From assembly GCA_030770545.1 (NCBI GenBank), contig CM061090.1, positions 14,976,501 through 15,040,500 on the forward strand: 64,000 nucleotides of DNA, read 5' to 3'. The notes beneath the pieces are model-generated. The model had not been told where the DNA came from and made no database searches. It saw only the letters and a list, made by a program, of their open reading frames with translations. The position numbers were made by a program, and so were the translations under genes. Every line of letters begins with the position of its first letter. The first letter of the stretch is position 1. Source of the DNA: Macropodus opercularis (Eukaryota > Chordata > Actinopteri > Anabantiformes > Osphronemidae). Of the stretch, positions 22,101-31,894 are shown in pieces.

Positions 22101-23355
22101 CGTAACTCTCTTCCTTCCTCCTCCCACAGCGACGACGCTGATCCGGCCCACGCTGACGCGCAACAGCAGCATGTGTCGTTCCCGCCGGAGCCTGCTGAGC
22201 TCTCCGCAGTCCTCGCTGATCTCCCCAGACCCCGACCTGCTGTCTATGGCCAGCTCGCCCCCCTCCTATCGCCCCGAGGCAGATGACGAACATATCATGT
22301 TCAGCTCGGATAGGAGGGGGTATGTAGCTGTGGCCGGAACGCCGCGGAATGGTTTTACAGTTTGGACTCACAGGTGTTTTATCCAGACACTCTCGCTAAT
22401 GCTTTGAGTTTGGCATTAAATAGAGACATTTCTCACTGGCTGTCATCTAGTCTGGGGAGGATGCATGAATTACCTCTACTGGAAGCTGCACATGATGCAC
22501 AATAATTAGTTAATGTCTGATATAATTAATTAGCCGGAATAAACACTAAACCGCAGGAAAACTTAGAAAGCGGCCACATTAATGTGGACTGCACGACGCA
22601 TATGGGCCAGTAATGAGCTAAAGTTGTAATTTTTTGTAACGAAGCACCTGACAAGAGGATTTTAAAAAGTGAGATAAAATAAAATATGCAGTGAGTTCAT
22701 GTGTGAATGTTTCTCATTTTTCAGAGAACCAGCTCAGGAGGGCATCTCAGACGCCGACTCCCTCAGCTCTTCGCTTGGCCGCAAGCAGCTGCACAACCCC
22801 TGCGCGCCAGGCTCAGAGACCCCGTACCGCAAGATCTCCCGGGAGGAGCTGCTGCTGTTCAGTCAGGAGCTTCCTGAGTCCACCTCCACCACCTCCATCG
22901 CTCACACCAGCAGCAGCAGCAGCAGCAGTCTCAGGGACTCCACGCCTCCTCCTCAGACCTCCACCCCTGCCACCACCCCCTCCGGACCGCCCTCCACGTC
23001 TCCCTCCCCGGCCTTGGAGCACCACCAATTTGCACAGAGTGGCTCGCCAGACCTCACCTGCACCATACCCGAGTCTCAAAGTGCAGCGTTCTCGCGGGGG
23101 AACGCCGCCTCTCAGACGGGAAAGGGCATGTACAACGGCGTCCTGGAGAAGTCCTACAGCTTCAGCCAGCTGCCCGCAGGCATGCTGCACAACGTGGGGC
23201 GTCACGCATCCATTACCTCCCTGGACTCAGAGGGCCGCAGTGTGGGAAGGGATTACAAGCTCCAGAGCACCTCCTCCCAGGACTCCAGCGACAATGGAGA
23301 CAAAATCAAGCGCTCCTCCTCTAAAATTAAAAACCTGTTTAAAAAGAAAAAATAA
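1138..23355 (+). CDS. stim2: stim2, stromal interaction molecule 2 (12 coding exons, 760 aa)
   Basis: This gene encodes an ER calcium sensor that oligomerises when luminal calcium falls, moves to ER-plasma membrane junctions and opens Orai channels. The coding segments are 1138-1270, 13367-13497, 18863-18974, 19091-19202, 20023-20138, 20229-20406, 20502-20679, 20770-20931, 21028-21128, 21820-22058, 22130-22319 and 22725-23355. All junctions are GT-AG and join in frame to 2283 bases including TAA. In the protein I see a signal peptide (about 1-28), a canonical EF loop (74-85), a hidden EF region (about 89-125), a SAM domain (about 126-197) with NWT sequon at 128, a membrane span (about 211-229), CC1 (about 235-340), SOAR/CAD (about 341-442), the acidic inhibitory segment VDDLDED (472-478), a Ser/Pro-rich tail and a polybasic end (744-760). 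It is STIM2 rather than STIM1 because of Leu389 in GTLHVAH (Phe in STIM1), GGVDDLDED and the KIKNLFKKKK ending. Human STIM2 is about 746 residues. Which teleost paralogue (2a or 2b) it is cannot be settled here. Confidence 0.96.
1448..1497 (+). repeat. C12 run plus CT microsatellite
   Basis: Twelve consecutive C residues (1448-1459) are followed by CT dinucleotides and imperfect CTCC/CCAT variants. The tract lies 180 bases inside intron 1, is likely length-polymorphic and would form a pyrimidine-rich strand. Confidence 0.9.
5160..5560 (+). promoter_or_regulatory. Candidate conserved noncoding block in stim2 intron 1
   Basis: This single-copy stretch has balanced composition, preserved CpGs, and spaced homeobox-like TTAATG/ATTA and GGCATTAATGCC-type motifs, with no simple repeats. 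It looks like a conserved intronic element, but I cannot align it to other species. Judgement is by eye only. Confidence 0.2.
10071..10106 (+). repeat. (TG)14(AG)4 microsatellite
   Basis: A perfect TG run at 10071-10098 passes directly into an AG run, a compound dinucleotide repeat inside intron 1. Confidence 0.95.
11030..11420 (+). promoter_or_regulatory. CpG-bearing candidate regulatory block in intron 1
   Basis: About 390 bases have higher GC and more CpGs than the surrounding intron, a short GT tract near 11168-11180, and no coding signal on either strand that survives inspection. A regulatory or conserved element is possible. This is an inference from composition only. Confidence 0.2.
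11776..11796 (+). repeat. (GT)n microsatellite
   Basis: A perfect GT run of about 21 bases is followed by GCGCGC, inside intron 1. The combined alternating purine-pyrimidine tract could adopt Z-DNA. Confidence 0.9.
13367..13497 (+). CDS. stim2: stim2 coding exon 2: canonical EF-hand
   Basis: The exon encodes residues 45-88, with acceptor CCCCTGTAG and donor GTGAGT. It contains the conserved Cys pair region (Cys47 and Cys54) and the luminal EF loop DDDNDGGIEVNE at 74-85. Calcium ligands are expected at Asp74, Asp76, Asp78, Glu82 and the bidentate Glu85, the residue whose loss disables STIM sensing. The helices match SLEALRHIHKQ of the family. Position 87 is Val, where other STIMs usually have Asp. 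Confidence 0.95.
14882..14904 (+). repeat. (CA)n microsatellite
   Basis: CA dinucleotides are interrupted by a single G, within intron 2. Confidence 0.9.
17990..18152 (+). mobile_element. Decayed teleost interspersed repeat (SINE/LINE-tail type)
   Basis: The order of motifs CACAGCAAGAAGGTCC, then CCTGTGACGGACTGG, GACCTGTCCAGGGTG, AACCCCAGCTGGG, GTAGACTCCGGC and CGAGGACCCTGTAGAAG follows a very common teleost interspersed repeat. That repeat normally continues through 'tgggataggctccag' to 'gataagcgg'. Internal segments are missing and the ends are degraded, so this is an old truncated copy with no coding capacity. The family name is not asserted. Confidence 0.65.
18863..18974 (+). CDS. stim2: stim2 coding exon 3: hidden EF-hand
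   Basis: The exon encodes residues 89-125 plus one base, with acceptor TTCTGTTTCTAG and donor GTAAAG. It carries FIIEDM, NKHSNLHREDQHITVEELWKAW, which matches the second, non-calcium-binding EF-hand that docks on the SAM domain in STIM proteins. The extended NKHSNLHRED form is STIM2-like. Confidence 0.95.
19091..19202 (+). CDS. stim2: stim2 coding exon 4: SAM domain, first part
   Basis: The exon encodes residues 126-162 plus two bases. VHNWTVEDTVRWL and VELPQYEKNFRD are the SAM signature of STIMs. The NWT at 128-130 corresponds to the conserved N-glycosylation site. The donor is GTTAGT, weaker than the consensus; it is required because only this junction gives the conserved LPR followed by LAANEPSFM. 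Confidence 0.95.
19203..20022 (+). other. stim2: stim2 intron 4 (820 bp)
   Basis: The intron contains a 16-T run at 19450-19465 and an AT-rich segment near 19870-19915. I see no other element in it. Confidence 0.8.
19450..19465 (+). repeat. Poly-T tract
   Basis: Sixteen consecutive T residues in intron 4, with no flanking SINE body that I can recognise. Confidence 0.9.
20023..20138 (+). CDS. stim2: stim2 coding exon 5: SAM domain, second part
   Basis: The exon encodes residues 163-201 plus one base. EPSFMSMQLKILDQRHKQKLNLKALDAVLFGPP is the C-terminal half of the SAM fold, including the RQKL-type helix conserved across STIMs. The acceptor is CATGTTCCAG and the donor GTAAGT. Confidence 0.96.
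20229..20406 (+). CDS. stim2: stim2 coding exon 6: transmembrane span and start of CC1
   Basis: The exon encodes residues 202-260 plus two bases. DFVLMVSIVIGVGGCWFAYVQN (about 210-231) is the single-pass helix, nearly invariant in the family, and is followed by the cytosolic SKVHISQMMKDLESLQ that begins coiled coil 1. The donor is GTACGA, weaker than consensus, but the resulting LQSRLEKAQEENR junction matches the family. Confidence 0.97.
20502..20679 (+). CDS. stim2: stim2 coding exon 7: coiled coil 1
   Basis: The exon encodes residues 261-320 (first codon split). It is rich in Glu, Lys, Arg and Leu with heptad spacing, including VAVEKQNLEQKMRDEI and RLRELREGAECELSRLKYAEEEL. In STIM proteins CC1 clamps the SOAR region in the resting state. 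The acceptor is ATGTTGCAG and the donor GTAGGG. Confidence 0.97.
20770..20931 (+). CDS. stim2: stim2 coding exon 8: end of CC1 and first SOAR helix
   Basis: The exon encodes residues 321-374. [25 protein letters not shown] is the first SOAR helix, with the conserved Leu342, Trp345 and Leu346. Just before it, KEMASERSVPD is two residues shorter than the usual vertebrate linker, which contains SSW. The exon ends at AKEE with a donor GTAGCT that departs from consensus. Confidence 0.97.
20932..21027 (+). other. stim2: stim2 intron 8 (96 bp), site of the mammalian STIM2.1 cassette
   Basis: In mammals an 8-residue cassette exon (starting VAAS) can be spliced in at this point to make the inhibitory STIM2.1 form. 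This intron is only 96 bases and I find no 24-base cassette with its own splice sites. Reading past the donor gives VAALLL and then a stop, so simple extension is not possible. Confidence 0.7.
21028..21128 (+). CDS. stim2: stim2 coding exon 9: SOAR basic patch and Orai-gating loop
   Basis: The exon encodes residues 375-407 plus two bases. EKIKKKR (376-382) is the polybasic segment that contacts the acidic Orai1 C terminus. GTLHVAHSSSLDEVDHKI carries Leu389 at the position occupied by Phe394 in STIM1, the residue known to make STIM2 the weaker channel gate. Confidence 0.97.
21129..21819 (+). other. stim2: stim2 intron 9 (691 bp)
   Basis: The intron has a 16-A run at 21613-21628 and is otherwise unremarkable. 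I see no alternative exon with good splice signals. Confidence 0.8.
21820..22058 (+). CDS. stim2: stim2 coding exon 10: end of SOAR and inhibitory segment
   Basis: The exon encodes residues 408-487 plus one base. ALSEVTACLRERLHRWQQIEKLCGF completes the second long SOAR helix. YSDHSWVVMPRVSVPPYPIAGG is the STIM2-specific linker, and VDDLDED (472-478) is the acidic segment that limits channel activity and supports calcium-dependent inactivation in the family. The donor is GTAAGT. Confidence 0.97.
22130..22319 (+). CDS. stim2: stim2 coding exon 11: Ser/Arg-rich tail
   Basis: The exon encodes residues 488-550 plus two bases. CRSRRS and SPDPDLLS match STIM2 of other vertebrates; the His/Pro-rich insert between them in human STIM2 is absent. 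It follows a 71-bp intron and ends at a donor GTATGT. Confidence 0.92.
22320..22724 (+). other. stim2: stim2 intron 11 (405 bp)
   Basis: AT-rich with several TAATTA-type motifs near 22500-22540. Nothing else is recognised. Confidence 0.75.
22725..23355 (+). CDS. stim2: stim2 coding exon 12: Ser/Pro-rich tail and polybasic C terminus
   Basis: The exon encodes residues 551-760 and TAA. Conserved landmarks are DSLSSSLGRKQ, RKISREEL and YNGVLEKSYSFSQLPAGM. A serine run at 613-619 is encoded by an AGC repeat. The end SSSKIKNLFKKKK is the polyphosphoinositide-binding tail that anchors STIM2 at ER-plasma membrane contacts. I find no S/T-x-I-P motif of the kind that binds EB microtubule-end proteins. 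A second open frame of 223 codons overlaps this exon and is a compositional shadow. Confidence 0.96.
22908..22928 (+). repeat. In-frame AGC trinucleotide repeat (polyserine)
   Basis: About seven AGC units encode consecutive serines in the disordered tail. Length variation among individuals or species is likely. Confidence 0.9.
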
Positions 23356-24477
23356 AACTTAGTGATATATAAAATAGAGTTGTTTTACCCCTAATGCTAA
23401 AAAAACGGACATCTCTGCAAGCTGAACACTCTATTTCCTTTTTTGTCATCTAACATGGAATGTAGCTCGGCCTGGGTGCCGTAAACGCCCCAGACTCATA
23501 GCCTTATTTTTCGATAATGCCTTTCTTTTTAGTTCACTCATAGCATCACAGGAAAACCTGGATAAGTCTGTGAAAGGTCAAAGGTCACCCGGACAGACAA
23601 CACACACAACCTGGTCGCTGTGTCCTTTTAACGCTACTTTGAGTTTTAGCCAAACAAACCACTTTGTTGAAGAGTCTAAAGGTGCAGGTCCTACATTTAT
23701 TTACAAGCACATGAAGTTTAGTGTTTCACTGCTGTCATCTCGTTCAGAACAATGTTCACTGTTCCTACTGAAGTATTTAAAGAAAGAATCCCTCAGTAGT
23801 AACATCAGCACTTGAATATCATCGCGATTCATCCTCGTACTTTATTTTATTTCCTTTGATTTAAAAAAATAATCCTGCTAAAAGTTTGTTGCACTACTGC
23901 TTTCCTGGTATTCTGGGAAGGAGCCGCTGACGAGAGGAAGACGTGGGCAGCGGCAGTGAAGACGCAGCATGAACTACCAGAGCCAGAAGCACCTACGTAT
24001 CTGACGCGTCTTCAGTGCCGCCGTTGCCACATTGTTACGTTCTTAGAGATGTTTTTGAGTCATTTTTATTGGTGGGGGGGTCCAAAGAAGGTTTATTGAA
24101 TATATGCAGATTTAACCCGCACCAGTCATGTTCCCTGTTATCTAGCTCTACCGTATTACTTGATTAACTGCATTCTGTAGCCATGCCATCGTAAAATTCC
24201 CAGTTTTTGTCTTAAATCCTTCAGCCTCTTTTTGAAAACGTGGTGTGATTATGAGAATTTGGTGAGATAACTCTTTTGTGGGATTAGTGCCATATCTTTG
24301 TGGTATTTAAGGATACTTCGCTGTCAGGGCGCCCAAGACAGTTGCAGGATTGTCAATGAAGAAGTGCTTCTGTTATTGACTGATGACTTCGCTGTCTCTA
24401 CTGTGCTGTGCTCAAACACTAAAGATTAATTGTTTATTCCACATCTGAGTTATACACCAAGACCTACCCCCCCGCCT

Positions 24478-24478
<1 letters not shown>

Positions 24479-24510
<32 letters not shown>
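24479..24510 (+). repeat. (AC)16 microsatellite
   Basis: A perfect AC run inside the probable 3' UTR. Confidence 0.95.
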
Positions 24511-24513
<3 letters not shown>

Positions 24514-24670
24514 GCTCGAAGCCGACCCATGCAATACAATCGTGCTCCCAACTTCTGGGCCCGCGCCGAGCGCACTGATGTCAAGAGCTCCTGCTTCACA
24601 CTGTGATTTCTGCCTTCTTCCCCCTCTTCATCCTGGACCTGGCTGCCGCTGCTGCGACGCAACACGACAG

Positions 24671-24680
24671 GTCACGTGAC
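24671..24680 (+). promoter_or_regulatory. GTCACGTGAC palindromic E-box (CLEAR-type)
   Basis: The ten bases match the TFEB/TFE3 CLEAR consensus exactly. The site lies in the probable 3' UTR or immediate 3' flank, so function as a binding site is uncertain. Confidence 0.3.
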
Positions 24681-24787
24681 GACCGTGTCAGCGGGGGCTC
24701 GATGGGGGTGATTTGCCTTGTGCGAGGTGTGTCTGGGTGATGGAACGGTGAGATGACACGAGGATCCAGTGGCATCTGTTTTTAAAG

Positions 24788-24822
24788 AAAAAAAAAAAAA
24801 ATATATATATATATATATATAT
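24788..24822 (+). repeat. A-run followed by (AT)11
   Basis: A run of about 13 A residues leads into eleven perfect AT units, in the probable 3' UTR. Confidence 0.95.
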
Positions 24823-24946
24823 TTGGAAAGTTGTGAACAATACAGCACATAATGAAGGAAATAGACATGGGTTCAATGAATGTTTACAAGACTATAGGGT
24901 TTTTTGAACATTTTGTGTGTGAATATTTGTATACTGTAGAGGAATT

Positions 24947-24952
24947 AATAAA
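24947..24952 (+). terminator. stim2: stim2 polyadenylation signal AATAAA
   Basis: AATAAA is preceded by AT-rich sequence and followed within about 20-35 bases by a G/T-rich stretch (GCGTCGTGTTT), the normal arrangement of a vertebrate cleavage site. I see no comparable signal earlier after the stop codon. Confidence 0.6.
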
Positions 24953-26797
24953 AAATGGAGGCATCGGGGACGCTTGCGTCGTGTTTACTGCCATGCTTCA
25001 CACTCATTCTACGTAAATTGAACATCTGAGCTTATTAGTCAGCCAGTGGATTAATAAGCAGTTAAATTTAAACTTGTCACCTTCAAAGGGAAACTCATTT
25101 TCGTCTCCTTGTCATGAGGAGCAGTTTTTAGCATCTAAAGACAACTGTCTGCTGGGCTGTGTGGCTCTGCAGCTAGAAAAGACAGGATTGACTTCACCAC
25201 AGGTTTTTAAGCGAACAAACACTGTATTAAGTTGCATCAAAGCAGCGGGAGAGTCAGTGATTTGGGGCTAAAGCCACAGTAAGGATTAAAAGTCAGGCCA
25301 TGCCAGCCTCAGCCGCCGTAGGGCACAGAAGGGAAGCGCTCACGATGGCTTTATCAATAGAAAGTGAACGTGATGAAGCTGCGCTCAGCGGCAGAGGAGC
25401 GGGGACGTCTGCCGGTGATGAATGTGCTGTTTAGGCACCACTGTACACAGCAACAAATCGCAGCCCCTCACGGCCGCCCGTCGCTCGGGTGCAGCCGCAG
25501 CGAGCGCCACATGGTGTCAGCAGAGCACCGGGGACGAGCAGCGGCACCAGCCACTCCCTGGCTGAGAGACACACGAGCATCCCACCGGCTCCTTTTCCTT
25601 TGGAGACGGAGACACGTTGATACTGGATAATGTCTCATGCAGATTTATATCTTAGGACAAAATATTAAACGGAAAATGCTTTGTTTTCTTGCAAACCTTT
25701 GAATAGAGAAAAAAAAAAAATGCAGCATACATTTAATAGTCTGGTAAAAGACAGCTGCCATTCGAAAGCTTTAGCAAGCTGAACATGCCAGACAGAAAGT
25801 TAAGCTGCACGTAAGCAGCCGACGAGACTGGATAGTGAGCAGAACTATGTGCTCGCGTTCGTATCCTCATATTGTTTTGGCCTCTCATGCTACAGCATCA
25901 AAGTAAAGTTGTTGCAGCAGCAGATGGTTGAGCTTTCAGTAAAGTGTCTCTTGTCTGTACTTATATTTATAAGTTGCCGTTACATTGCTTTCGGTTCTCT
26001 GGCCTGTTGTGCTTGTCCTCAGACGGTCTCCCACTCTGGCCACGCCCCCCTTGTTTCCCACTCCCTGATCCGAACCACACTCACCTGTGAGGGATGGTTT
26101 CTTCCTATGTTTGGCCATGTGCTGTTTTGTTTGTGCAGCTAAGGAACATGTTGCATACATCTGGATACTGACTGTGGAGCTGTGTCACTTTATTCATCAG
26201 TAATTTGTAAATCACTTTGAAACAGGACTGAAATGTGGCCCCCTGCTCTTCACAGGCAGCGTATGAGTTAATTACTCATTTCTCACCTATTGCTGTTATG
26301 AATGACTGAGGACACTTCTGCATTCAGCCGCTGCTATGTCCCATATTCGCTTCCTACTTTCCTCTCTTTCCTCTCACAGGAGCTTTGCAGGATGGGGACA
26401 CGTTGTGGATATTTATGGCCTCCGAACGGTGCCGCAGTGGTTGTAATTGGCCCCACAACGACGCTAATGCTCAGGAAGAGGCGCGGAAAGTGACGCAACG
26501 CCCTGGCAGAAGATGGCAGTTTCTTCCCTAATGAATGCTGGTGAAAAAGGTGATGAATAGACAGAAGGCTTAAAGGCAGACGTATCACGGAGGCTTTTAC
26601 CCAACCTGCCACCGTGCTTCCTCTCTTCCTCCTCAGACTATCACTCCTCTCTGCCAAAATCAGCCTCTCGCCTTTCTTCATCCTCAACCCTCCCTCTCTT
26701 TCGCTTGGATCCCATTCCTCTGCAGTGGAATGGGTTTATTAGTGTGGTTAATGCACTGTGACCTACTGGGGCCTGCCGTCTACCTTATTCATGTGCC

Positions 26798-26817
26798 AAA
26801 AAAAAAAAAAAAAAAAA
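26798..26817 (+). repeat. Poly-A tract (20 A)
   Basis: Twenty consecutive A residues. No upstream retroposed body was recognised. Confidence 0.95.
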
Positions 26818-29800
26818 CCTCACAAGGAAAAGGATGAATGTTGTTAAGATGGAAGCAGAGCAGCAACGAGGCGCAAGGAGGTGCAGAGCAATGATAGAAA
26901 AACAAAGCAAAAGACCGTTTTAGAAGTTAAATTAAAAAAAAGATGCACTTGGCCAAAACTGGAGAGAGGAAAGCAGAAGTTGCAGATGTGCCCATTCACA
27001 GCTATTATAATAAACAGCAGCAGTTGTCCTAAACTATCCGGGTCAGGCCGTGTTGATATTTGCCACGTTTACCCACACTGGGAAAGACAAAGTCAGCTTT
27101 GGCACCAGTCGAGCTCGGAGCAAATGATTGTTTCTGCCCCAAACTCTGCCAGGGAGACCTGCAGCCAGTTAGAGAAATAATGAAGCCATTTCAGTCGCGA
27201 CTGTCGTGTTCCTGCCTCTGCAAGAGCTGAGCCAACACAGAGTCGAATCGAGCGCAGGCTTCACCTGACGGAGAGCTTGAACAGTTAACGAGTTCTTCTT
27301 CTTTAACAGCTGCTTGTTTTTAATCCACTAAACATTAGTTTAATTTGAGCTACAATTGGTCAAGTAACGTCTGAACATAGGATAAAGATATTTGTCCTAT
27401 GTATGATATTTGTCAGGACAGATTAGTAATCAAACAAGCTTACATGTTCACGTCTTGCTCCTCTTCACTCCGAGATGTGGAAAGGTCAGGCAGTTTCTTC
27501 CAGACGCCTGTGTCTAAGCTTCCAGCCCAGTGCTCTGCTTATCGAAGTATACGAGACTGGTTAGATGCTGGGAAATCCCAAACTAATTAACAGAGAGCAG
27601 TGAATACCCCAGTGCATAAGGCAATACACCGAGATTAAAACATCATTTTAATGTTTTAAGTTCAATTGAATAAATGGGTTGAGCTAATTATTTAATAATT
27701 ATCATAAAGCTTCACTTCAATCAGGCCTTTTCAAACAGAATAACTTGAAAGTTAATTTAACTCAGATACAGTAAGTGCGATATTTTGCAAACTGAAAGTT
27801 GTTGAAGAAGGAATGTTTTCTTTTAAGGTGATCCTTCCTTTTGTTAGCACAGAGGACTGGTCTACTTTTAGACTAGAAATTAACTTTATGTTTTAAAACA
27901 CTTTGTGGTTTATGGAGGTTGAATATTCTCATCTCTGTTTGTTGTGGTTGTTTGGTGCTCAGCCCATTCATGCCAGTCGTGAGTAGTGGTTCGTCAGGTC
28001 TAGGCAACCTCACCTCACCACCTGCATCACCTTGAACACGTGTAGCGATGAAGGCTGTGGTGCGATAAGACGACATGATCACACTGTAATTACACTCGTT
28101 TGGTTACACTGAGCCGTCTCACTGTCCTGCGTATGGAAGGAGAGATGATCTTTTAAATTAAATGTTCAGTTTTAGGCATAAAACCAGGTCGTTTTGAGGA
28201 AGGATCACTGTTTGAGTGAAATGAGGCACCAGGGGAAGTTTAGAGGACAGATGGACATACGTCGTTACGGTTGGCGTCCGAGGAAATGACACAGTCTGAC
28301 AAAGAGCACTTTCCTGTCTGACGTGGTCTCAACCCATCCATTAACACAGCAGATGGTTCCAAAATGTGAAACCATGTTGAGTCACAATAAGCTGCTGAGT
28401 CACTTTATTCACAGCAGAACAAATCCTGCACATATGAAACAAGACTCGAACGTTAAATATTTATTAATAAGAAATAAAAATAGTATTTGAATGTATAGAT
28501 GTAATGTGTTTTTCCTTTTCCTGCCTGAATCCAGACTCTAACAATTTTTCTACTATTGTAATAGTACTGCAAAGATATAAAAATGTAAGAAATGTTCAGA
28601 CAAGCAGACTTTGGGAATTTTAGCCTGTGATGTTTCGCTGGAGCTGCAGCTCTCAGCGTTCTGCATGTTCCTACTCTAAGCGGTGAGCGCGGGAGTTGTG
28701 CGACGTCGACGCTGGAGACACACAAGAGTTAGTTTTAAAACTCGACGGTGCCGTAACTCTGTGACACTGCTGCACTGACCTGGATCACATTAGCGAAGTG
28801 AGTCTAGGGGTTTCGTTTAATTTCCTTTAGTTGATGAAACAGAGTGAAACAAGGCAGAAGATAAAAGGAGAACAAAAGAAAGTACAAGAAAACAAAAAGA
28901 CAAAATGAGCAGATGAGATAAAAACCCAAATGTGCTTAACAAAAACTCACTCCTAATCATTTTAAATTCCTACGGGGCTCGGCTCGGGTTTATTGAGCAC
29001 TTATCGCGAGACGAGACCTTTCTGTCAATTACGGCATTGTCCAATCTAACAGTAAAACAAATCCTACATTTTTTATTTTTTTTCACAAATCACACATCTG
29101 ACCTTGGTGTGCGCTACTCAAAAAGTATTTGAATTTCTTTGACAGCAGGAGATCAGAGTGGGAGAGAGGATGGATGGAAGAATAGAATCTGAAAGGAGAG
29201 CGACATGAGAGAGAAACACACAGGATGAAAGAATCCCAACAAAACAAGTGAATCAGCAGGGGGCCAAGGTCACTCGAATGTGAGACACAGCGCTAGAGAT
29301 GATTGTGTGAAACACTGAAAGCAAAAACAGAGAAGAACAAAAGGCACCCTGCGCGATTTGGGCTAATGGAAGCTCTTCTTTGAAAGTACACATTTGTAGA
29401 ACAGAAGACAAACATGTTCAGCCATTAAGCTAATTATTGCCCTACTTAAAATGAATCTCTTCTCATCAGTCTTCTCAAAAGCCTGTCCTGCTCTGCACTC
29501 ACAACTTTTCTTTCTCCCCCCTTCTCTTCTTTATATATATATATGTATAAGTTTAAGAAATCCAATCATTTCTATACGTGTCAAACCTCAAGCTTGATCT
29601 TTCAAACAAAGGCGGGCGAATTTGATTTGAGTGAATTCAGGAGCTTTGTGGCGATGAATAAAACATCGCTTCTCCTTGATGTTACCCGGACTTATCAAGT
29701 CACAGATTCCCCCTTTGAGCTCGGTGGTGACAGTGCGGTAACCCCTGTGCGGGATGAAACAGAAAAGATGAAGTTTCTACTGTATATCTTCAGCTTGGGC

Positions 29801-31894
29801 CGCGAGGAGAGATAACTGCACAAACGCGAGACTGTACAGGCAGGTGCAACACACGAACGCGATGGAGGAGGCTGACTTTTGATCATTTTTTTGATGAATA
29901 ATGTACGACACGTAACAGAAAGAAAAACAGAAAGACAAAGAAAGCTGATCTCCAGTTTCATCTATTTGCCTTGTACAACTTGTCCAAATCCCTTCAACTG
30001 TGCAGAAATCAAACATGTTAGGATTAAGACGACTGCGTGGGACCATATACAAGACGTACATTTCCCTTTAATCCACAGTTTAACTCCCAGGTTACTGCCT
30101 GTGTGTCCTGCAAGCTGCTTTAGGGGTCAGAGTCAGACTGAAACGGGAAGAGACGGAAAGTCGCAGCGAAGGACTACATTTGGTGAATACTCACGACTGT
30201 GGTGACCCCTCTGACCTTGTGTTTTAGGCGACCGCCTCGTTCCGCCACTGTGCCAGTAACTAACACGCATTCAGGCACAGCGCTGCGTGAATGCGTGTTT
30301 ATGACCTTACACATGCAAAACACGTCTGAGTACATGCACTTTATGTTCATAGCTAATTAGCAAATGTCAGTTTACTGCCGCAGAAAATAAAATGGGAACC
30401 AGCTCAACATGCTGAAATGTTTGTGATCCTCTCTTGGATAAACATAAGTCACTTTGGCTTTGTAACAGATTCAAAACATTGATAAACAACTCAAAAAAAA
30501 CACAAATGATGATAGATTACATTCCAAACAGTGAAACAGTAGGAGACAATAATCTTAATAATCATAATAATCCAAATCTACAATCTACAGGCCGTGTGTC
30601 TACAGCCTGCTACCAGTCCCTTCCAGCCATCTCCCCCCAACCTGTCGTTCATTAGTTTTCCACATTCAAATGAAATAAAATAACCTGAAAATCTGAACTG
30701 TCCTCTGCTCTTGTTGGGAGATGACTTTTGTGTCTTTACCTCCACAAAGTAACCTTGGGTCTATATATAATTCTTAGGCTGAGCTGTCAGCGAGCAGCTG
30801 TAGTGCGCTGTGTGAGGTGATGTGTTCAGGGTGAGTACAGAGTGTACGTCATCTGTGTTTCTGACCTAGCACGTCACTGGAGTGACTTTCCTCAGAGTGC
30901 AATGTGATGACGTACAGTATTAAGTTAAACTACAGCTACAGTGAATGAATAAACACTAACCATTATCAGGAGTGGTTCCCCCGGGACAGCAAGTGTACAG
31001 AAAGTAAAGAGAAGCGTGGAAATAGTCGGGTAATGTAACCTATCAGTGTCATATAGAAGCTGTACGGTATAAGTAAGGTACCGACACAAGATGATAAGAA
31101 ATAGTAAAATGGGGGAAGAAGAAGGAAAGTGTCTGGTTTTACTGGAAGTAGCCTCGTGTTCATTCATCTGCTGATTTCACTCCCTTAACTTTAAACAAAA
31201 AGTTCAATAGACAGGTTAAAGTTAGGAATGAAATCATTGGGACACATGCTATTTCTTAGCCTCTGTCATCAGTTTGGTGTATTTGAAGAGATACCGTGTT
31301 AAGAGTTGGATAATTTCTCTTGTTTTGCCTGTGTGTTCTTTGCAATTTACATTTTCCCACAGTTTCTTGTGGCCTTTTTAGCGTCTAATACCTTTAACGC
31401 GTCATCGTATAACCTCATTTTCTGTGTAGCGAGAGAGTTTCACATGCATAAAACCCTCGAACTGCTCCAGCTGTGAGTTGTGCACGGCTGTTTATGGACA
31501 AAGCGGATGGAAAATCTGATTCCCAAAACAAGATCCCAGCTGTCAGCCAGGTCCGCGCTGGGTGTGCGGGGCTGCATTTTGCCATTCTCCCTATGTGACG
31601 GCTGCCATGTGTGCGCTCCTGCATCTTTCACCCTAGAATTATCCCTGCTCGCACAAACCCCAGCTTCTGAAAACAGGCCACTCTTGACCACTCGCCGTGT
31701 TTAGCATTTTCCTTTGACGCTACTGTGATTGGGTCCTGGTTGCACCAAAGAACTGCAGCACACTTGAAAAATGAAAAACGTGTGAAAAATGGGGAAAGTG
31801 CTCTACTTTTTATGGACTCGAGGAATTCATGTTAGCATTGGGCCCTGTGCTGCAGAATATTTTTGAATAATCCCATGCTAGAAAGCCTTCTGTA

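Larger units (their letters stand above)
23356..24975 (+). other. Probable stim2 3' UTR
   Basis: AT-rich noncoding sequence runs from the stop codon to the first convincing AATAAA signal at 24947. It contains an AC microsatellite, an A/AT tract and a GTCACGTGAC palindrome. The 1.6-kb length is ordinary for a vertebrate signalling gene. The end point is inferred from the poly(A) signal only. Confidence 0.55.

Noticed and set aside
21802..22371. 189-codon minus-strand frame
   Set aside because: It is antisense to stim2 exons 10 and 11 and reflects their codon bias.
22691..23362. 223-codon frame overlapping stim2 exon 12
   Set aside because: It is a different frame of the GC-rich, Ser/Pro-rich terminal exon; the stim2 frame matches the family to its polybasic end.
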